Positions 31,501 through 32,746 of a stretch of 32,746 nucleotides of DNA are shown one piece after another; the stretch's first letter is position 1, and each line of letters opens with the position of its first letter. Below the pieces are notes generated by a model, which saw nothing but the letters and a program-made list of their open reading frames with translations, made no database searches and was not told the origin of the DNA. The position numbers and the translations under genes were made by a program. The DNA lies in NCBI RefSeq assembly GCF_943914615.1, contig NZ_CALUCS010000020.1, forward strand, positions 1-32,746. The letters run 5' to 3'. The DNA is from an uncultured Corynebacterium sp. (lineage in GTDB: Bacteria; Actinomycetota; Actinomycetes; Mycobacteriales; Mycobacteriaceae).

Positions 31501-31844
31501 GCGCCGATAAGTAGCGCCAGGAGGGTGAAGAAAAGCCCCAAGGAGTCCATCTTCAGGGCCAGATCCAGGCCTCCTTCGCTGGCTGCGCCCGTGCCTGCCG
31601 CGCCACCCGCTGCGCCCGTGCCATCCGCGCCACCCGCGCCGGTGAGGAAGCCTTTGATCCAGGTGACGGACCAGGTGGCTGTCTCGCCGTTGAGTATCGG
31701 GTCGGCGTGCTTGATCACATATCCTGCGAGTCCCAGGAAGGTTAGGCCTAATGGCCAGCCGGCGTTTCGATCAAGTGTTTTGACCAGCAAGGGAACGAGG
31801 ATGAGCGCCACCGCGACGGTGACGGGGATGGCAAGGAGAGCCAC
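28596..31844 (-). CDS. mrpA: Mrp antiporter subunit A fused to subunit B
   Basis: The largest Mrp subunit (1082 residues), a NuoL-like proton/cation-translocating protein with a MrpB domain at its C terminus, as in other Mrp operons without a separate mrpB. The NuoL-like part includes FSKAAQIPFHFWLPEAMAADTPVSAFLHAAAVVKAG and TAYSTVSQLGWI. MrpB-like sequence runs from about residue 830 (STHLNSINSRMTMYPLIPILALL) through GGGFVAALI to VYLAVLGLVVIVINQMGG. Near residue 72 lies a Gly/Ala repeat of low complexity in an exposed loop. About 110 hydrophilic residues end in VTKKEQNEKKGENQ, derived from the dispersed motif. It starts at GTG (31844) with a weak ribosome site. Confidence 0.93.
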   Translation of the reverse strand: MALLAIPVTVAVALILVPLLVKTLDRNAGWPLGLTFLGLAGYVIKHADPILNGETATWSVTWIKGFLTGAGGADGTGAAGGAAGTGAASEGGLDLALKMDSLGLFFTLLALLIGAVVFIYSAAYLHKGDKIMSFYVLMTSFMLAVLLLVLADDVALLFIGWELVSLASFFLIARSGSGGEAGSIRTLLLTFIGGLFLLAALAIGVITTGTTNLSAMLHSPAWEGQDVRLAIVAVLIALAAFSKAAQIPFHFWLPEAMAADTPVSAFLHAAAVVKAGVYLLLRFSGLFEGVMAWHVLLIVIGMTTAIMGAVFAIQKTDLKKLTAYSTVSQLGWIVATIGVGTPFAISAALVHTAAHALFKSSLFMIAGVVDHQAGSRDIRRLGPLWRQMPFTFVSAVIAAASMAAIPPTFGFVSKEGMLTAFEEAPFNNAGVIALLVAAGLGALATFVYSARYVLGAFVDGPKDVSHVKEAPANLWIPAVLPGVLSLPVVAFMGAFDKTLDQVVDATNLGHAHTHLALWHGLTVPLWISLAVLVAGVVVVIYRRPLLQPLEGKRLGVATGAEMITAFIERSTKLGRAFGRLANSVNPNRHVVWIFASLIVLAGFSLLGPGRLEGLADLPPRVEGIDSIVDLVGLVIIGLSVLVMIGTRSRLASVVLVGVVGVGVSWVMLTLGAPDVATTQLLVEFCVVVIMMLVIRHQPRLYLREGANRTRFATVLAVLVGVITFLGVWLLIGRHEKPAIAQWYLENTPEISGGNNVVAVILVEFRAFDTLGELTVLGMAGIVIAALIKSIPRSPVPGYGPGSTAELFRAPGSTRFPDVHKVPELAPFYSKYLRSTHLNSINSRMTMYPLIPILALLSAATFWRGHQSPGGGFVAALIAACGIFMYYLAQARAKKMFTDQVAYSFVGAGIAMALITGLIGYLHGGFLAPIHGEILGQHMTTSLIFDGGVYLAVLGLVVIVINQMGGRERPGTDPATLKSKFRAQTATQKMGLNSKGKRPTPIEGKADPAKKPSPVAVTVGGSHIPLNPSQVSAAAKAEEEAHRAEREAARAPVKDVKDGSEAKTAEPDGVTKKEQNEKKGENQ
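28621..28644 (-). repeat. GGCGTCAC/A-rich dispersed motif, mrpA 3' copy
   Basis: The minus strand reads GATGGCGTCACAAAGAAGGA followed by ACAGAA, the last codons of mrpA, and ends 22 nt before its stop. Confidence 0.55.
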
Positions 31845-31866
31845 GTTGGTTCAACACCCCAATGTT

Positions 31867-31872
31867 TCTATA
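31867..31872 (-). promoter_or_regulatory. Possible -10 box of the mrp operon
   Basis: TATAGA on the minus strand lies about 23 nt before the mrpA GTG. The expected -35 position reads AATATT, a poor match, so this is tentative. Confidence 0.3.
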
Positions 31873-31927
31873 GTTGTTCGATCACCTTGAATATTCACTG
31901 AATAACCACGTACGACATCACGGTGCC

Positions 31928-31990
31928 GTCGCAAAGCGACGACCTCGCGGAGTCGTGCTGAGCCCCGACATCAGAAGGTCGTGCTGAGCC
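31928..31990. repeat. Small hairpin and 13-bp direct repeat upstream of mrp
   Basis: CGTCGC-aaa-GCGACG can form a 6-bp stem near 31927-31941. GTCGTGCTGAGCC then occurs twice, at 31952-31964 and 31978-31990 (26-bp period). This lies in the 900-bp gap without a gene (31845-32746); a regulator site is possible but not shown. Confidence 0.5.
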
Positions 31991-32065
31991 GAACTAGATC
32001 GCGGGCCCAATGAGGCCTGAAGGTGTCAAAGTTATTCAAGTGATCCACTGGGGTGCCGGCAAAAT

Positions 32066-32101
32066 AATTCCGGTCCATCACGACGCGACGTGATCGGAAT
32101 A
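32066..32101. promoter_or_regulatory. Bulged palindrome in the intergenic region
   Basis: ATTCCG plus ATCACG on the left, with 4 extra bases between them, pairs with CGTGATCGGAAT on the right around the 6-nt centre ACGCGA. There is no T run, so it is more like an operator or structural element than a terminator. Confidence 0.4.
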
Positions 32102-32220
32102 GTTATACGACAGTCACAGTTTATCAGGCGCCCCTTAGGGCTGTTCGGGGTGCTCGGCCTGGTGTCCGCGTGTGCAGGGGATTTGCTGGGGAGGCGCTGT
32201 GCGGCGTGCTGAATGAGGTG

Positions 32221-32552
32221 AAATGTCGTTAGAACGGGAATACGTGGTCTGCGGTGGTTCAAATAGGGTCGCGCCGGGCTCAAAAGGCTCCCGACGGCGA
32301 TGAAATGTCGTTAGAACGGGAATACGTGCAAGAGGTTGGTGGGCAGCGAAAAATGAAAACGCTCTGACCTGCGCTTTTGGGAACTTGCAAATCAATGTCA
32401 TTAACGTATTCCCGTTCCAGCGACATTTGGGCCCAGCGGAGGGGTATGGGCGGTGGTGCTCGGCAGAGTATTCCCGTTCTAGCGACATTTGCGCCCAGCG
32501 GAGGGGCATGGGCGGCAGCGCCCGGCAGCGTATTCCCGTTCTAGCGACATTT
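32221..32552. repeat. Five-copy 24-bp repeat array, two copies inverted against three
   Basis: A core of CGYTRGAACGGGAATAC within a 24-bp unit occurs at 32221-32244 and 32303-32326 (plus orientation) and at 32405-32428, 32467-32490 and 32529-32552 (minus orientation). The three minus copies are part of a 62-63 bp tandem unit that also contains GCCCAGCGGAGGGG. No protein-like ORF explains the conservation. Function unknown; a protein-binding array, a recombination site or a dispersed intergenic repeat are options. Confidence 0.8.
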
Positions 32553-32692
32553 GGCCCAGTGGAAGGGGTTGGGTGAGGCGCGCTAAACGAGGCGCGCTAG
32601 ACGAGGGGGGCAAAATGAGGAGCGGGTGCTGAGTGGGGTACTGGGCGGGGCGCTGGCTGCGGCACACTGAGGCGGGTTCTAGGGGCGAATTC

Positions 32693-32716
32693 GGGTTAAG
32701 TAAAGAAAAGTGTGTC
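32693..32716 (+). repeat. 24-bp repeat, copy 2
   Basis: GGGTTAAGTAAAGAAAAG followed by TGTGTC is identical to the minus strand at 31-54 but inverted relative to it. It lies in non-coding sequence close to the window end. Confidence 0.8.
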
Positions 32717-32746
32717 CGCATGCCACCATAACCCCAGACCACACAC

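Noticed and set aside
31739..31757. DtxR/IdeR-like box GGTTAGGCCTAATGG in the mrpA 5' coding region
   Set aside because: Only a short TTAGGCCTAA core matches, it is inside coding sequence and beyond the likely promoter.
32135..32509. 124-residue minus-strand open frame in the repeat region
   Set aside because: Its codons are simply the repeat units read through (MSLEREY, PSAGPKC), with no ribosome site or family similarity.
32221..32552. CRISPR array
   Set aside because: Copies lie in both orientations, spacers are repeated between units, and no cas gene is nearby.

Overview
The window looks like a core-chromosome segment of a high-GC Corynebacterium. From memory of the family, the order aspT – hypothetical – dnaX – ebfC – recR – gatD/murT – exonuclease-like gene – leuA – permease – lysC – asd – sigC – katA – (ohr) – mrp follows the C. 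glutamicum chromosome closely. A 421-residue LysC with an internal beta-subunit start, a mycothiol-type ArsC, a single-cluster Mrp antiporter with fused A/B subunits, and GatD/MurT all fit this genus. The species cannot be fixed from the sequence alone.

Layout. 1–520: tRNA-Ser(GGA) on the minus strand with its terminator, then the small bacterial SRP RNA (ffs) on the plus strand with a clear promoter. 523–1566: corA (minus). 1777–7720: a plus-strand block of aspT, a SUFU-like gene that seems to start at ATC, dnaX, ebfC and recR. 7768–8208: a DoxX-like membrane protein. 8205–10427: gatD and murT (minus), which amidate lipid II. 10494–12477: an arsenic cassette with divergent arsR and acr3-arsC and three operators between them, followed by tandem repeats and an AT-rich hairpin/MITE-like element. 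12758–14638: a long protein with a degenerate DEDDh exonuclease domain and a BRCT-like domain. 14700–16541: leuA, preceded by a leucine-rich, apparently leaderless leader peptide and an RNA structure. 16850–17770: an EamA/DMT permease. 18073–20435: lysC-asd, the entry to the aspartate amino-acid family. 20487–22449: hemH and the ECF sigma gene sigC (minus). 22531–24702: katA and ohr, which remove peroxides. 24803–31844: the six-gene mrp cation/proton antiporter operon (minus). 31845–32746: no convincing gene, but several repeats, including a 24-bp element in five copies and in both orientations.

How the parts work together. aspT, lysC, asd and leuA belong to amino-acid supply. dnaX, ebfC and recR form the usual replication/repair cluster. 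hemH supplies haem beside the haem enzyme KatA and beside sigC, whose C. glutamicum counterpart is linked to haem and respiratory control. Ohr adds organic peroxide defence.

The least-explained signals are: (i) a short dispersed motif, GGCGTCAC followed by an A-rich run, at seven or more places, often at gene 3' ends or in non-conserved linkers; (ii) a 24-bp sequence present in inverse orientation at both ends of the window; (iii) the 5-copy array near 32.2–32.55 kb; (iv) the leuA leader; (v) the ATC start. I saw no CRISPR array, transposase, phage gene or obvious new multi-gene system.
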